Positions 1 through 14,754 of a stretch of 64,000 nucleotides of DNA are shown here, in pieces. The notes below the pieces were generated by a model, which saw only the letters and a list, made by a program, of their open reading frames with translations, ran no database searches and had not been told where the DNA came from. Source of the DNA: Setophaga petechia (Eukaryota > Chordata > Aves > Passeriformes > Parulidae); NCBI GenBank assembly GCA_024362935.1, contig JANCRA010000011.1, positions 7,929,501 to 7,993,500 of the forward strand. The letters are read 5' to 3'. How positions within the stretch are numbered: position 1 is the first letter of the stretch; each line of letters begins with the position of its first letter. The position numbers and the translations under genes are program-made.

Positions 1-32
1 AGCGCCAGCATCAGTGTCTGGAATCCAATCTG

Positions 33-58
33 GTTTTGTTTGTTTGCTTGTTTGTTTG
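33..58. repeat. GTTT-type tetranucleotide microsatellite
   Basis: A short imperfect run of GTTT units, interrupted by one GCTT unit, lies at the start of the window. It is low-complexity sequence with no sign of function. Confidence 0.7.
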
Positions 59-3000
59 ACTGTGGGATTTTAGTGGTTTTTTGGTGTTTAGTTTGTTAAC
101 TGCTCTTTAGGAAAATACAAACACTACTAAAATTGCAGATCAAATAGGTATCAAAGCAATCAATGTTACCAAATAATGTAGGCTTGAAGTTCTCAAATTC
201 AAAGCTAGATTATGCAATGACACAGTAAAGATAGTGGCAAAAATACTGTTTTGCACCAGTACTGATACTTCACCTCATTCTCTAGGCAGCAGTGGGAATA
301 TTCAAGGTCTAAAACTGCAAAGCACAAAGTCTATGCCAGTGCACTTGAGTTTTCTCCTTCAACAGCAACAAGGTAAACCAAACAAAAAGGTTTGATGGGC
401 TGTTTGGTACTGGTAGCAGCTCTGACATCAGCAATTAACAGTATAAAGAGATGTTGAAAATACTGCCACCAATTAATTTCCACTGAAAGTGTGAATATTA
501 CTGTACACATGGCAAACGTATGAAGAAAAATTTTAAAAAATGCAGGAGAGAGCGTGAAATCCAGTCTTGCACTAATCTTTTCACTCTGGAGTAGCCAGGA
601 TTTCACTTCTGAACTCTGTGTGGATCCAAAACAGATTTCTAGCAGCTGACAGCACAAAGCAGGCCCATGTTCTGCAGAAAAGCACATCCCTTTGAGACCA
701 AGGTAGTTCAGAAGTTCTTAGCACATTGCACAGAAACAAGTTGTCCTCGCTGGGAAAGCTGTGTCTGAAAGGAGACAGGCTCAGTCATCCAGCAGGAGAC
801 AGACTGGATTGAACCCCTTGCTCTGTTCATCATTTGTATCCACAGCGATTTACATACACTTGGATAGTTTGGGACATGCTTCCTTGAGTTCTATTTCTTC
901 TTATCATCTGATGTGAAGCCAAAGTCACACAGATAATTCCCAGTCACACAAACCATTACCAAAATGCAAGAAAAAATGTATTGCTTTCTTTCCAGTTTAT
1001 ATAAAAAAAACCAAAAAACAACCTTATTATCATCAAGTAAAATTTATGAATTAGGCAAATGTAGGAGTTATTTTAAACCTTGGAAAGTTGTTCAGTAATT
1101 TTCTTAAGAACAAAAATAAAAGGTTCTAAGTATAACTTCTTTCAGAGCTGTTCAAACAAAAATATATTTGGCTATTTTATAGACTAGAATTCATACCAGA
1201 ATTAACAATATAACTATTTCAAAAAGAAAAGTATATCCCAATGGTAATATTTTTGCTTTTCTTCTTGCTAATGAAAAGTAAAATTAAATCCATTACAGAG
1301 ACAGCCTGTTTACATTTCTGTTATACAGATACCCTCAATAATTATAAATAAATGCTTTTTTCATGTCCTACTAATCTGGCAGGGAGAAGGATCAGCTGGG
1401 AGGCTTGAATAGCTCAAACTCATAATTGTTTCATTATTGAAACAATTCTGAAATTCATTGTGATCTTCCAGAGGAAAGTCCTCCATATGTGGTTAGCAAA
1501 CCCATATGTTTTCTGTGTGCATAAGAGACCCACAAGATCCTGATTTCTATTAAATATCAGGCCAGGCTCTCAATAAGAACCCTTCCTTATGGGCACCCAT
1601 GAAATCAGGGCTGAAGGGCTAACATTTGCAATTGTCAGTGACCTGGAGATACCATCAGCAGGATACCCAACAAATCAAACTTTTCACACTTCAGATACTT
1701 TTGAAAGCTCTGGGCCAGTTCTAAAATTGAAAACATACTGGTTGATTCCTGTGATAAGGCCACAGCTCTCACCTGGGAAGGTTACTAAACTCCTGAAACT
1801 GAGAAGGAAAACACAAAGCAAAGATAAAAACAATGCAGCCTTTACCATTGCTTGTTTCAAGAGTCAATACAGCTGCTTTGGCTTTTCCTGTCTTGCTGAC
1901 AGATTTCAGCAAAATTTGGGCAAGCCTTAGGTGCTACAAGAACATAACATCTGAAACACAGCTTTCCAGCTTTCTGCAAGGAGGAAGGGGACATCCAAGC
2001 TTCCAACATTGTAAAAGAAGAGGTATCTTTCCAATGGGATCCTTTCCCCCTTGCACGCCCCTTGCTCCTCTGCAGATGCTGGGAAACATTCCTCCCACTC
2101 CTGCCTCCCAAGCACCACTACCTTCCAAGCAAACAGATGGAATTCAAGATGTCATTTTTAAAAATCTAATTTAAATATGAAATGTGAAGGAATTGAGAAA
2201 TGAGTGAAAGTAAAAACTTCCATTTAAGGCTGTTATTTTGTCACAAAGGAACAAAAAAACTACACCATTTGTACTTTTCATTGCTGTTACCAGCTAGAAA
2301 GGAGCTATTTACAAGTGGAGAACCACACAGGTTTCCCTTACCAGTTGTTAGATCTCTTGAATAAATCTTCTCAAACAATTACCACATCATCACCTTCTAC
2401 CTCATATACCACATCATAGGTTTGTGTACAAGACCCTTAGTGACAATGAGGTTTTCCTCTCTTTAGAGTGCAAAAAGATAATTTTACTTTTAAAAGAAAT
2501 GTGGAAAAAAGTGTTTGCCTATTAAAAGCTGGATCAGTAATCTGATTTGGGACCTCTGCTCACAGAGAGGGATACACTCAACCTGAGTTGCCAAGGAATC
2601 TGTGGATTCAGATGTCAAACCCCTTTCAAAGGGAAGGAAGGTTCATAGCAGGACTCAGTGCCTGCAGTCCCAAGAGATGCTCCTGTCCCTTTGTGCTGGC
2701 TCTGGGAGCAGCACACCAAAGCCAGGCACCGCTCCCTTTTCATCCTTTTCATCCCGTGCCAGCAAAAATAAATAAATGAAAGGATTTGTCTCCAGGCAAA
2801 GTAAGTTCCTTGATGCTCCTGACATGGATGGAGGAAGGAGGCAATAGACACATATCTGGTTGAAGGCAAAGGGAAAGAGGGAGATGAAAAGGAGGTGAAG
2901 ATAGGATCAGCCTTCCTGGCAGAGCTTACACAGACCAGAAAACTAAAGTTTTCAGATAACTTAAAGTCCCAGTGAAATCAACGGCAAGACGGTTGTTATG

Positions 3001-6000
3001 GTACCAAGAACAAGTGCAGAGAAATCTGAGGCAAGAGAACAGTGGAGAAGAGAGAGCACAGAGCTCAGCCTCTTTTACACACTTACACACCCAGCCTGCA
3101 CTTATGCTGATACAGGATTTCTTCTGTTTTAATAGGTCACCCATAGCCAAAAAGCAAAGGAATCCCCATGCTCAGCAGAGGCCAGACTTCAGAGATGCTG
3201 GATATGGTACCACAGAAGAGCCTAAGATCTAAGACTAACTTCTAGTTAAAAGAAAACACAGGCAGCACTGAAATTTTTGCTCTCACTCTGCTAAGCTTTA
3301 CACTGTCACAATGGAATGAGGAAAAGAGATGAAAATCAGAGGTCCTAAAAGTTATGTTTCCACTTAGTTTTTTATCTTTGGTATTTCTTTAAAGAGTTCA
3401 TGCAATCTTGATAGGATTAGTAAAGTAAAGCTGGAACCTCACAATTCACAACCAACTGCATGTTGTTGGAAGGTTAAAAAATCATACCATGGCCTTTCCT
3501 CTATAACTGAGGTTACTGGATGGAACAGAATAAATTGCAGATGTGTGTTCAGTTCTGTAAATATCTCCAGCGAAAGTGTAATTGGCTGTGCAGTGGGTGG
3601 TGTGGGAGTAGGCAAGTATCCAGGCTTTGCATAAAAAAGATTTTGTCTCTCGAGAGATGTGTTTCTTGTTCATTCTGTACTGCAGTGTGAAGATGACCCA
3701 CTGTTCCATCAGGGGACTAGAAACTGGGTATCTGCAGAGCACATTGCAACTCATAGCAGAGAAAATGAACTCCATTTACAGAATTAAAATATAACTTCAT
3801 CATTCTTGTGCTCCATCTTGATCTGTGACTGCAGAGTGGTGTGGATGGTTTGCCTGAGCAAGGCTTCATTACACATTTTCATTACTTATATATTAATATT
3901 TCTTTCAATTTTAAAAAAGAGGCTGAATTTTTATAGTATTCCAAACAAATTCATCTCCAATTGAAAAAAAAAAACTCCAATGTGAATTAAACAATACAAT
4001 TCTTAAACTGCATAATAAAAAAACCCCATGTAATATAGTAATATCTATTTTATAGCATAATAGAGTAAGTCACATAATATAAAAAAGTCAGATTATCAAG
4101 GGCTTCATCATTGCTTCATACAGTCTCTCCCTTCCTTCCTCCCTTCCAAATGATGGGAATCTCTGGGAATTCAAATCCTTTTTTCTTCACCAGAAAGAGA
4201 ATTAAACCATTGCTGAGCAAACTCCACAGAGTGGACAAATTAGACAAGGAAAAGAGCTGACCTAAGAGCCCATGAGAACAACTCTTGCTTTGGAGCACGA
4301 GTCTCTTGGGCTGCCCAAGTCTCAGCTCTGCAAGTGGTGGAGTTTTGCTGACAGATCAACTGAGCAGGAATTATTCACAAAGGTAAATTAACGCTATCTG
4401 TACATATCTGGAGAGTAATAACATAAGAACGTAATACCCTGAGACACAAACCATCCATAAACATGGAGTAGGGGAATATAGGTCACTGCTTTCCACGGCC
4501 CTAATTGGGAATTGGTGTGTAAAATCACTGACTTAATGTGAGTCCCAGTAAGAAATACCCACAGGTAAAGCTGGACCAGGCTGGGCCACATCAGGAAAGC
4601 AAACCAGTGACTGCATGTCTAACTTTATAAGCATTTTTATTGTATAGTGCAATTTGATACCAACCACAGAATAGTTCTGAAAATGTTAAATAACTCAAAT
4701 GGCTAAAGATGGCTCTGGGTAAAATACTGCATCAGTCTCAGAAGAACAGAGTCTAAGCTTAGAAATAATGTCTTTTAATGCTTGGGTTGACCTTTCAGTG
4801 TCTTATTTTTCCTGGTATATCTGTAGCTAAACCATATTTGCTAAAACAAAATCACACTTAATGAATAAAGAACTTTAAAACTATGTATCAGTTTACTTAC
4901 ATGGTCAAATATAAATATGCTGAACTGGAGTTCATTTAAGTCCCATATTGGATAAAAACAGTCATGAAGTGCAAGCAAGGGAATTGCAGGGGCAGGCAGA
5001 TTCATGCAAGGCACCCTCAGCACCCTCTGGTATCCAGCATGTCGTGAGCAGGAACAGTCTGCGCTGTTTGAGACAAACAGCTGCTCTCTGTTTGCACAGA
5101 CAAAAGTGCAATTGTTTTTCCATGTGTTTGGCTGGCTAAACAGAACCTTGGCTTTAATGCAACATGCTTCCCGAATCATTCCCTTATACCATGAAAGGAA
5201 GCCACTTTGTGTCTTGAGCAGCAACAAGCAAAGAGACGGAGAGAGAAGTGCAGGCAAGAGTCTTCAGAGCAGCAGCTGGGGAGCAGCAGCATCCTTGAAG
5301 TGCTCAGGGCAGAGAGCTGAGATAGCCTGGACTTGTAAAAACAACATCATCTGAAGAACTCTCCAAGTAATCAATTGAAATGAGTATTGCAACTAAACCA
5401 AGTACTACAAAATGCTTTTCATCCTCAGCTGAGAGCAGAAGTAGTTCAAAATGATAGCTTTTTGCTGAACTGGCCTCTAATTCTATGTCTTTTTTACAGA
5501 CACTTAGGATAACCTTTTCAAGATTTCAGACATTCTGCTGATCAGTTTTTCAGATGACAGCAGTCTTGTTAGAGAGGCTGGACTACCTGGGAGTGAACTG
5601 CAATAGCCCATAACAGCTCAAGCATGTGGAGATCCCAGCTGCTCCATCAGGACCTCGCCATTCAATGGCCTATAGACCACACAGGGGTTTGGAAGTTATA
5701 ACAAAGTGCAAGCACAGCCCTGTTCTACAGTGCTGCTGTCTCTCTTTCTGAATGGTTACAGCTGTAAGACTCCAGAAAGAAAACAGAAAACACTTTGATA
5801 AAGGCAGGGTTTTCAGATATCTGGGTTATCCTGTCATAACACACCACTTACTTGAAAAGAATTTTTAAAACTATAATTTATTAAAATAATGTGACTAAAT
5901 TTAGAAAATTCACTGGTCTCCAATAATGAGGCTCCAACATACAGACACAAGTACAGTGGGTCACTTGTTGCCCAAGACCATTTTAGGCGACAGGCCTACA

Positions 6001-8619
6001 AACAAGTTCAGTTCTAAAGTCAACCGCACCACTGTGAATGTGGAAAACAGAGCTCTGAGATATTATGAAACTTGCTGTACTCACATAAGGTTTCAGTTGT
6101 TGTAAAGAGAAAAAAAGTTATTTTATTGCCCAGTAAAACTCTCTCTGTTAAAAGAGTCTTTAGGAAAAATCACGTAGAGGCCTTGGAAACCTAGTACTTC
6201 TATGCAGGCCAAAATTTGGGTCTGGGATAAGCAAGTAAAACCTTGTTAAACCTGTGTCCTGTAAGTTTGGCGGGGGGGAAGATGTTAAAGGAGAAATTTA
6301 GACTCAAAAAGTTGAACTCACTATTTTTATATTTCACCTGGGAATTCCCACTGTCTTAATTCCTTTCTCTATAGTGAGCAATATGGATCCTGTTGTTCAA
6401 AACCAGGTCTGACAATCATGAAAAGAATTTTTCTCTGTTTTCTTTTGTGTGTGCAGTTTGCAGCTCACATCCTGCTGGCGTGATGTTTGTGTCAATGTTC
6501 CCAACTGCATGGTGGGGGGTCTTTCCCCTCATACCTCAGTGTGTGACTTTTCACACGCCAAGTTTTGATTTCTTAATCATAGAACAGTTCCAGATAGTCA
6601 CAGCAAGCACCTGGTCTCTAGCACAAGATAAAAGTGGCTGACTTTTTAGTCAATTTTATATCCACAGGCTCAGAAGAACAGAGGCTCATGATCCACTGAA
6701 GCAAGCACAGTCCCAGACCCAACTGGTGGTGGCTGTGCACTCTGAGGCTTGTGCACAAGGGTGGGGTTCACTTAACCTTCTAAAACTGCTTCAGAAGTTC
6801 TTCAGTCTCAGAAGAAATTTCTTCAAAACAAACTTATACAACTCTGTGGACAAAGAAGCAAGGCAAACCAAGGAAACAAGCAGAAAAAAACGGAGATCCA
6901 CCAAAAAATGTAGGAATGAAGGATGAAATTCTGACATGTCAGAAGATAACAGGAGCTTTATTACGGCTTTAAAAGAACTAAAATTTCACAATAAAGAGTC
7001 TACCGATTTATTAGTGAAAAATGGACCAAAACAGGAGAATTTTCATAAAGATCAGCAGAGACTGGAATGTGGTAACATTGGAAATAGAAAGTGTCTGTCT
7101 GTAGAGTAGTTACAACCTGGACAGGGGTGGCAGGGTGGGATGTCACAAAGAAAGTATCTGGAGTCAACACAAACACAAATTTCAGGAGGGGGAGAAGGAT
7201 GGCTTAGAAAGATGAGAGCTGTACAAACTGATGTTTGAAACCTGGGGAGCTGTAACTTTGCTGCAAGGGAGTCATTGGGCCCAGTCTGCAAAATCTCTAC
7301 TCTGAGACTGGAAAACCTGGATCTTATGCTGTGAACCACACCTCCCACAAGGAAACAAAGAAACTTTAGCAAACTTATCTGTACAGGTGCCAAAACAGAT
7401 CTACTCAACAAATGTTTTGGTTATATTTGAGAATATGCCAGATTTTCTGAAATTTTCCATCTCTATTTAAACCCAAACCACTTTACAGGAGTTCTGGTGA
7501 GAAATGGTCAGTATTGCACAGAGGGTTTGTGACAGGAAAAGAGGAGAATCCAAATCCAAACTGTGATTTCCTTGTGGCTACCACGGGGCAGGTTCACCAG
7601 TGGAACAGCATCTCCAAGAGTCTCCCAACACAGAGGTTCAACAATGACAGGGCTTCCAACACAGAGAAGGAATAAAATGCACAGAGTAGCTGGTGCAGTG
7701 AAGGGGCAGAAGAGAGAGATCCAGTTTTGCACTGGGACCCCCAATACTGAGGAAAAAACCTCTGTTATTTAAATCAACCTAAAGACACTGTGCTAATGCA
7801 AAGGATGGTCAAGGACATAAAGACTCTGTTGTTGCACTTCTAGTAGCCTGCAATGAAAGCAAAGGACAAATTTGCCAAGACTTGTCTCCTTCTGGCAACT
7901 AAACAAAGTTCTGGAAGTGGCACACAATGCAGCTTTCAAAACCACCTTCTTCTTCAGTTTTAGAGAAGCCTCTACTTTGGTGAGAGGGCTGAATTCACAG
8001 AAATCCCAGACAAGAGGAGATGGGTGCAATGCAGTTTTCTGCCAAGTCCTCACAGAACCATGTTACTGTGATAATTTTCATGGCATTAATCCCAGTACAG
8101 TAAGAGAAACATGGTTCTAGGGTAGGTCCAATGTGTGTAGAACTGGTAAAAATATTCACTCTAAAAATCTGGGAAATACTCATTGAGTTTAATTAAATAC
8201 ACACAGGGAAAGTGGAAACCTTGAGACAGTTAGGGAGGCATCACCACAGCTCATCAGCAAACTACATGAGCAAATGATGACCACAAAGAAGAGAAGGCAG
8301 ACACAGAACAGGAACACCCAGGCACAGATTCATTCACTGATCAGGAAAGCATAGTGAGTGCTATAGATGCTAAAAAGTTGTCAAGCACAACTGGTCAAGA
8401 ACTCGTTTTTAATGGCAGAGCTTATTATTTTCACATTCACAAATATTTGACCTCTTCCAACTTCTGTTGAATCATTATGCTAGTGACTAGCACAGCCTTA
8501 CTGATTTTTTCTTTAGGGTCTTTTAGAAAGATTTCCACTAAGGATTAAATAAATAATGAAAAAGCTATCCAAACTGTTCATCAAACTGTTCTACATTGTG
8601 TTCACTGTTGCTATGCTCT

Positions 8620-9392
8620 CAACATGTCCTAATGTCTGGGTCCTGCGCTTCAGGAGGAACAACCCCATGCAGTGCAGGGTGGGGGCTAACCTGCTGGAAA
8701 GCAGCTCTGTAGGGAAGGACCCGGGAGGCCTGGTGGACAACAAACTGCCCATGAGCCAGCAGCGTGTCCTTGTGGCCAAGAAGGCCAGTGTTATCCTGGG
8801 GTTCATTAGGAAAAGCATTGGCAGCAGGTCAAGGGAGGTGATCCTGCCTCTTTACTCTGCCCTAGTGAGGCACATCTGGAGGGCTGTGTCCACTTCTAGG
8901 CTTCTCAGCACAAGACAGACGTGGAACTCCTGGAGTGGGTTCAGTGGAGGGCTACAAAGTCAGTCTAGGGTCTGGAGAATCTTGCAAAGAAACGTTGAGG
9001 GAGCTGAGCCTAAGCCTGAAGAAGAGATGACTGATGAAGCTCATTAACATCTAGCTAAATGGTGGGTACCAAGAGGATGGGCCAGGCTCTCACCAGTGGT
9101 TCCAAGCAATAGGACAAGAGGCAAAAACTGAAGCACAGAAAGGTCTACTTGAACGCAAGGAAGGAAAACTGAAGCACAAGAAGGTCCACTTGAACACAAG
9201 GAAGGACTTTACTGTGTAGTGATCATGCACTGGAACAGATTAACCAGGGAGGCTGTGGAATCCCCCTTACTGGATGGGCCCAGTCCTGTGCAGTGTGCTC
9301 TAGGATGACCCTGTTTGAGATGGGAGATTACACCAGGTGACCCACTGTGGTCCCTTCCAACATGACCCATTCTTTGATACTGTAATGTAACA
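8620..9392 (+). mobile_element. CR1 LINE fragment, plus strand, 5'-truncated
   Basis: The plus strand reads as the end of CR1 ORF2 and its 3' UTR. The decayed ORF shows the characteristic VLGFIRKSIGSRSREVILPL and [11 protein letters not shown] blocks (about 8790-8880), followed by the CR1 tail stretch ending in ACTGTGGTCCCTTCCAAC near 9340-9360 and a degenerate end near 9390. CR1 is the dominant avian non-LTR retroposon, mobilised by its own reverse transcriptase; this copy is far too short to be active. An internal 42-bp tandem duplication sits at 9123-9206. It is antisense to DEPTOR, within intron 8. The 5' limit is approximate. Confidence 0.92.
9123..9206. repeat. 42-bp tandem duplication inside CR1
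   Basis: Two adjacent 42-base copies (9123-9164 and 9165-9206) both begin AAAACTGAAGCACA and end AAGGAAGG, differing at a few positions. CR1 normally has a single copy of this segment (the GAACACAAGGAAGGACTTT region), so this is a local duplication after, or possibly before, insertion. Confidence 0.85.
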
Positions 9393-12300
9393 ACCACTCT
9401 TCTCAAGCATGATCTTGATGTTTGAGACTAATGCTACCCGACTTGATTTCCTCTCCAATCTCTGTGATGGATAATAGCAGATAAAATCTGAGGTCCTGGT
9501 TACTGCTGCATAAAGTGAAAGACAGAGTCAAAACATCTTTGAATTTTCTTTGGTTTTGCAAAACCAGACTGATTTTGTGGTAAAAAAATCAAATTTTCTT
9601 AAAATTAGATTTTTTTAAAGTCATAGATGCTTAAATACAGCTTCCACAATTCTGTAGAGGAGAATGGACCATTATATTATAGTTTATAAATAAATACTAT
9701 CAGAAAATGAAGCACTTACAGACATGTGTTTGAAACTTATATATACATTTATATTCAAGCCCTACAGCAGTGGCGTTCATTGTGAGCAGTGCTAGTGCAT
9801 GTTTAGCTCTGCTGCTTCTCTATTTATGGACAAGCTATGAAAGCAGTTTGTCAGCAACTTTTTCTGAGTGTTCACATTACCAAATACATCCATTCTCAAC
9901 TCACTCTAATGTAATTATCGAATTCGGCAGCAAGCTGATAACAGAGCTAAAGGAAAATCCCAACCTGCCTCAGTGTTTTCATGCTGTAATTGAAAACAGA
10001 TGGCAACTCGTGTAATTTATGCCTTTCTACAATCAGTAACATGTTAGTATAAGATAAGAATACTAAGACTGAATTGCATCTGCTTCAACACCATATGCTA
10101 GTGCACAGCATAAATATTTATCCAAGCCTACTCCATCTTCTCATTTAAAGCTCAATTCCATGAAAAGATGAAAGTACCCTTCAGATAGCTTCAATTAGCA
10201 CTGAAGCATCCCTGGAGTGCTTTGAAGGGCTAGAGTCCCAGCATCACACACTGAGGTATCTTCTCTTTCCAAAACTTCACAGAGAGGGTTAAATGCACCT
10301 TGTGCCTTATTGATACAATATAAATCCCAGTTTTCAAGCTCCCTCTAGGGTGCCTTTAGGAGTTATTAAGAAGTTTCTCACCTACAATATCCAACATATC
10401 TCTTTCCCACTATCCTGTACAAGCTGGAAATTGGACTTCGGATACTTTTTTCCTGGGGGAAGGGGTTTTTTTTAGGATTTTTAGAATGATTTATCTTGCT
10501 TGCCAAATAGTTATGCAATCCTCACGTTTGAGGTCAGGTTGGCAAGGACCATCTAACGAGTTTTGTGTTTGATAGCTCTCCATAGCTTGAGGTACAATCA
10601 ACTTCATGAGAATAGCACTGTTCAAATTTCTTCCAATTGCAGGGATATAAGACATTGGCAAGTCCTCTGACATCACGTGGTTTTGGGCTGGTTTTCACCC
10701 TGCTGGACCCTTATAATGTGTGCCTTTTAGTCTTCCATGTTACAAGTCTGTAATATGCTGTTCTTGTGGCAGTACTTGAATCCTTTGGAGCAATCAGATA
10801 GTACAGATGTCCTTTGACTGCATGAAATGGGCTTGATGACCCTGATGAAGTGACATCCATTGGCTTCTTGACACAGTGGCAACTCAATTACACTTGAGGG
10901 TTGGTTCTTATTCTGCTAGTGAAATCATTTGAGAAACTGGACCTGAAATAATAATTTGTGAATGAAGACAACAAATGAACAGGCAGAAAATTTAAAAAGC
11001 TGATCTCCTCCCTGTGCAAGCTTTTAGAGATCAGGAGAGCAGAACCATGCTGAAAGGGTCCTGGCTGCACATTACAGTTCCCAAGCTGAGTTTCAAACAG
11101 AAGGTGTTGGTACCAGTGACAACATGTGGTCCTTCAAACTCCCTGCTGCTGACTCCCTGCTGTTGAAATGAAGAAGAACTAGGCTTGAAAAGCTTAAACA
11201 GCCACTGGCAATTTGTATGATTTGAGGACCTTAGGTGTCACAGCTATAAATAGTAATTTTCTAAGAACCAGTTTAAGGCATCAGATAGCTTTCTATTAAC
11301 AGTTTGAATAGGGCACTGATTTCTCCAGTCAGTGGTAAGAACAGATGATCAGCAAAATGAGTGATTAATTTGTCTCTCTCACAAGCCTCATACTTAGCTA
11401 GGTCTGCTTGTTCCATCACAGTCTGTTGCAGTTATGTCACACTAAATAACAATGTGATGCATAATTTAAGTCACTAGTTTGAAGTCAAGTTGTAACTTTT
11501 CAAATAATACTTGCACCTTAAAAGCAGAAATGAACTTACAGAATAAATCACTAAAAAAAGAGAAAAAGAGTTTTACTGACAATAGCTGGCAGTATTTAGC
11601 AGTGTCATCTGCAGAGAACAGAATTTTTCAGCCAGTCAATAATGAATATTAAAGCAACCTGGGAACTTCAAAATCCTGCTGCTCCTGTCTGCACTGCTGG
11701 TGACAGCAGACAGCTAAACAGAGCTGCAAATAACTTAGAAGAACACACCACAACACTGACTCCTTTCATAGCCTTGTGTCGCCTCCAGCTCCCACTTGTT
11801 AATGCACTTGCAGCAACCACTCTCCTCACAACACTGTCACAGGCAAACACACTTCAGCAAACCGGGTCCAAAAATACTTTAATAAAGCTAATTTACTAGA
11901 TATTTATTGAATTATTTTCTCAGTTTCACACCTGAAACTTCAGACTGTGAGTGGTAAACCTGTTTACCAGCCCCAGAACAGGTATCAAATCCTAAAGCTT
12001 ATAGCCTCTCACACATCTTCAGCAGATCATGCTGGTAGGGATTTTGTCAGAAATAAATTGTCTGAAAATTCCCCCAGAAGAGGATGTCACACATAAGGAG
12101 ATGGCAAGTGGTGCCACGCTGAGCTGCACGTGTGTGACAGAGCCCACGTGTCCCAGTGCCATGCCCAAGCACAGCCACTGCGGGCAGCCAGAGCTCTGTC
12201 CCCAGCTCATTGTGTTTTCTGCTCAGACTCTCAACTCACAGCACTTCAGAGCAGGCCAAGAGCCCAGACAAGCTCAGCAAGCCACCCCTAAGTCCAGCAG

Positions 12301-14754
12301 GCAGGTTGAGCCTTCAATATTTACTGCTTTCTGTGATACATGGTAGAATTTCAAATGCACAAACCAAGGTCCTACAATGGCACCATGGGCAGCAGTCCTC
12401 TCTCAACAGTATGTCCAGCATAATGCAAAGACAGGAAAATAGTGCTCTTCGAAGCAGGCAAGTGCAAAATCACAAGCTTTACATATGAAGACGTTCTAAA
12501 AACAATTACAGTGGATGCATCTCCTTAGGAGGAAAATCCCTGCTGCTACTGCCAAGAACTTTTCTACAAACTGCAATGCCAAGGCTTGGCTCTTCTTCAA
12601 ATTCTTGCCCTTTTCATCATAGCCAACTTTCCTTGTTAGCGCTTCTTTGGTGTAGCACTCTTCTTGCAGACAAAAGCCTCTTGCACCAGCCCACCAGAAG
12701 TTACCATGCCCAGCCTGTTTTCAAAATGCCCTTCCTGCAGCTTCCACACAGGCAAATGTTTAATTTCAAGGAGCTGTCATCTAAAGCCTGTCATTTGATT
12801 TCTTTAAATTTGACAGACTGAGGAGTTCTGTAAACAGATGGATTAAGTGACATAGATTTTTTTAAAATTTCAGATACTGCACTATGATTTACATACTTAT
12901 TGCTATGGGAACATCTAACAAAAGCCCTTATTTTCAAAGAAAAACACCATCTCTTCACTAGGCTAAAGGTATTCAGCATTTCCAAAAATGGGGCAACAAT
13001 TTTTGTGTCTAAAGAGGAGCTCATCTCATATACAGCTATAAATTTTTATATGCAATTCTGCTCTGAAAAACTATTTCATGTAAAGATAACACATTTGAAA
13101 ACAATCAGATCTGTCCTTGTGTAAAATCAAGGCAATATATCCCAGTTTTACAACACTACTCGTTCCTCTCAGGACAGTGAACTATTTGTCTTCTTCAGTC
13201 TTAAATAGTTCAGGTAGACCTCTACAACCCCATGGGATTACACACATGACACCACAGTGTTGCTTTTACAACTCAGGTTTCAGAATTGCTCCACTCTACT
13301 GCTAGTTTCTATATTCAGAGAATAAAAGCTGCTGTAAAATACTAAGCTCCCAAGTTCAGGATCTAAAATATACACATGAATTAATAAATTATTTTAAAAT
13401 TTAGGCCCTTTACATTTTAGGCAGGATCATTACCTGAAAATAACACTCTTCATATAAAAAATGTAACTGTATTTTATATTTAGGTGTTGTATAAAACATA
13501 CTAAAAAATTTCCAGCTCACTCAGAACTCAAGCTTCTTTGCCCAGCAGGATGTGTCTGGGTGCTGCATGTACCAACAAGCTCTGCAGCTGCCATTCCTTG
13601 TCCCAGGGGTTTTGCCTACCTGTTCTAAAAAAAAAGCTTCAAAGACAGTACATTATTGAAAGTTCCATTTAAATAAAGAATCAGCAGCCAGAGAGCAGAA
13701 ACCCCTGTCCTGCACTTGCTAAGGAGGGTCCCATGGCAGGCCTGGCACCAAGCAGCAGGCAGGATGTGCATCCCTGGAGCTGTGGCCTCCAGCTTGGTGG
13801 GCGTGAATAGACAGGTGAGAGGCAACTGGGGTGAGTGTGATGGGAATGAGAGATGAATTAGAAGGCTGGACAAAATTCATGGCAAAGTGGGGTACATGTG
13901 GAATACACCTGAAACCTTCATCTGTGTTGCTGCTATAAAGCATAGCATAAATGGGTAGTTTAATCTTTCTGGCCATTGGAGCAGGTGTAGCAGCTAACTC
14001 AGTTTTCTTGCTTTTATCTGTACTTAACATAGTACTTGACCTTTATTTTTTTCTTTGTACAAGACAGAGATTAATTCACAGATATATGCAGGATGTGATC
14101 CAAGCCCACAGGTAAGTCAATGGGCTCTGCATTACAGTGCAAAAACTAAAAGTGGAATGTCTATTTATTGATTCTTAAATCACTTATGAAGCTATTTCAG
14201 CTCTTTATGAAAGTATTATCCATTGTTCTTTCCAAATTGTCTTGAATCTTAACTGCTTTACACTGAACAATAGGCTATGTTAGCTTTACTTTTACTAGGT
14301 ATGTCTGACTTTGCCAGTTTCTATAAAGGCAAAGTCCAGAAGGTGCATAACAGCAGTCACATAAATTGTAAAGTAAAGAGGGAAGCTAAAATTGTGCAGA
14401 GTTGAAAAAACATTGCAATTAAAAAAAAGAAAAAATCCATCAAAAAATAACACTACCAGCACCAAAACCAGACAACCACGTGAATGAAAACCCACCTCAA
14501 AAAGGGAAAAGGTCAAGAGAGCAACTTGGAAAGAATAATTGAGTCTCATGTGAAAAACAGACTTCAAGAATCTCAAGGACAGAAGAAAATAAACAGGAGG
14601 GGGTTTAAAGACAACAGAACTCACCGTGCACAAATGCCTGAAACTGAGACAAAGGCACTCAAAAGCACCTCTCCCTCCCCTAATACAGGCAGCCCAAGAC
14701 CTTCACTGAGCAGCACAAATTTCCCTGGGAAATCATCCCATTTTGAGAACCCAC

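Larger units (their letters stand above)
1..14754 (-). other. DEPTOR intron 8 (3' end outside window)
   Basis: At least 14.7 kb of AT-rich intronic sequence lies downstream of exon 8. Apart from the plus-strand CR1 at about 8.6-9.4 kb and a short GTTT-type microsatellite near 33-58, I see no recognisable element. I looked on the minus strand for the last DEPTOR exon (PDZ strands and a VMEVMEELEC-like C-terminus) and did not find it, nor an obvious 3' UTR. The stop-free stretches here (for example 331-687, 1589-1930, 14484-14903) have no family resemblance, no splice logic and ordinary noncoding composition. Confidence 0.75.

Noticed and set aside
8556..9047. A 163-codon plus-strand open frame as a possible gene
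   Set aside because: From about 8620 onward it is decayed CR1 ORF2 C-terminal sequence.
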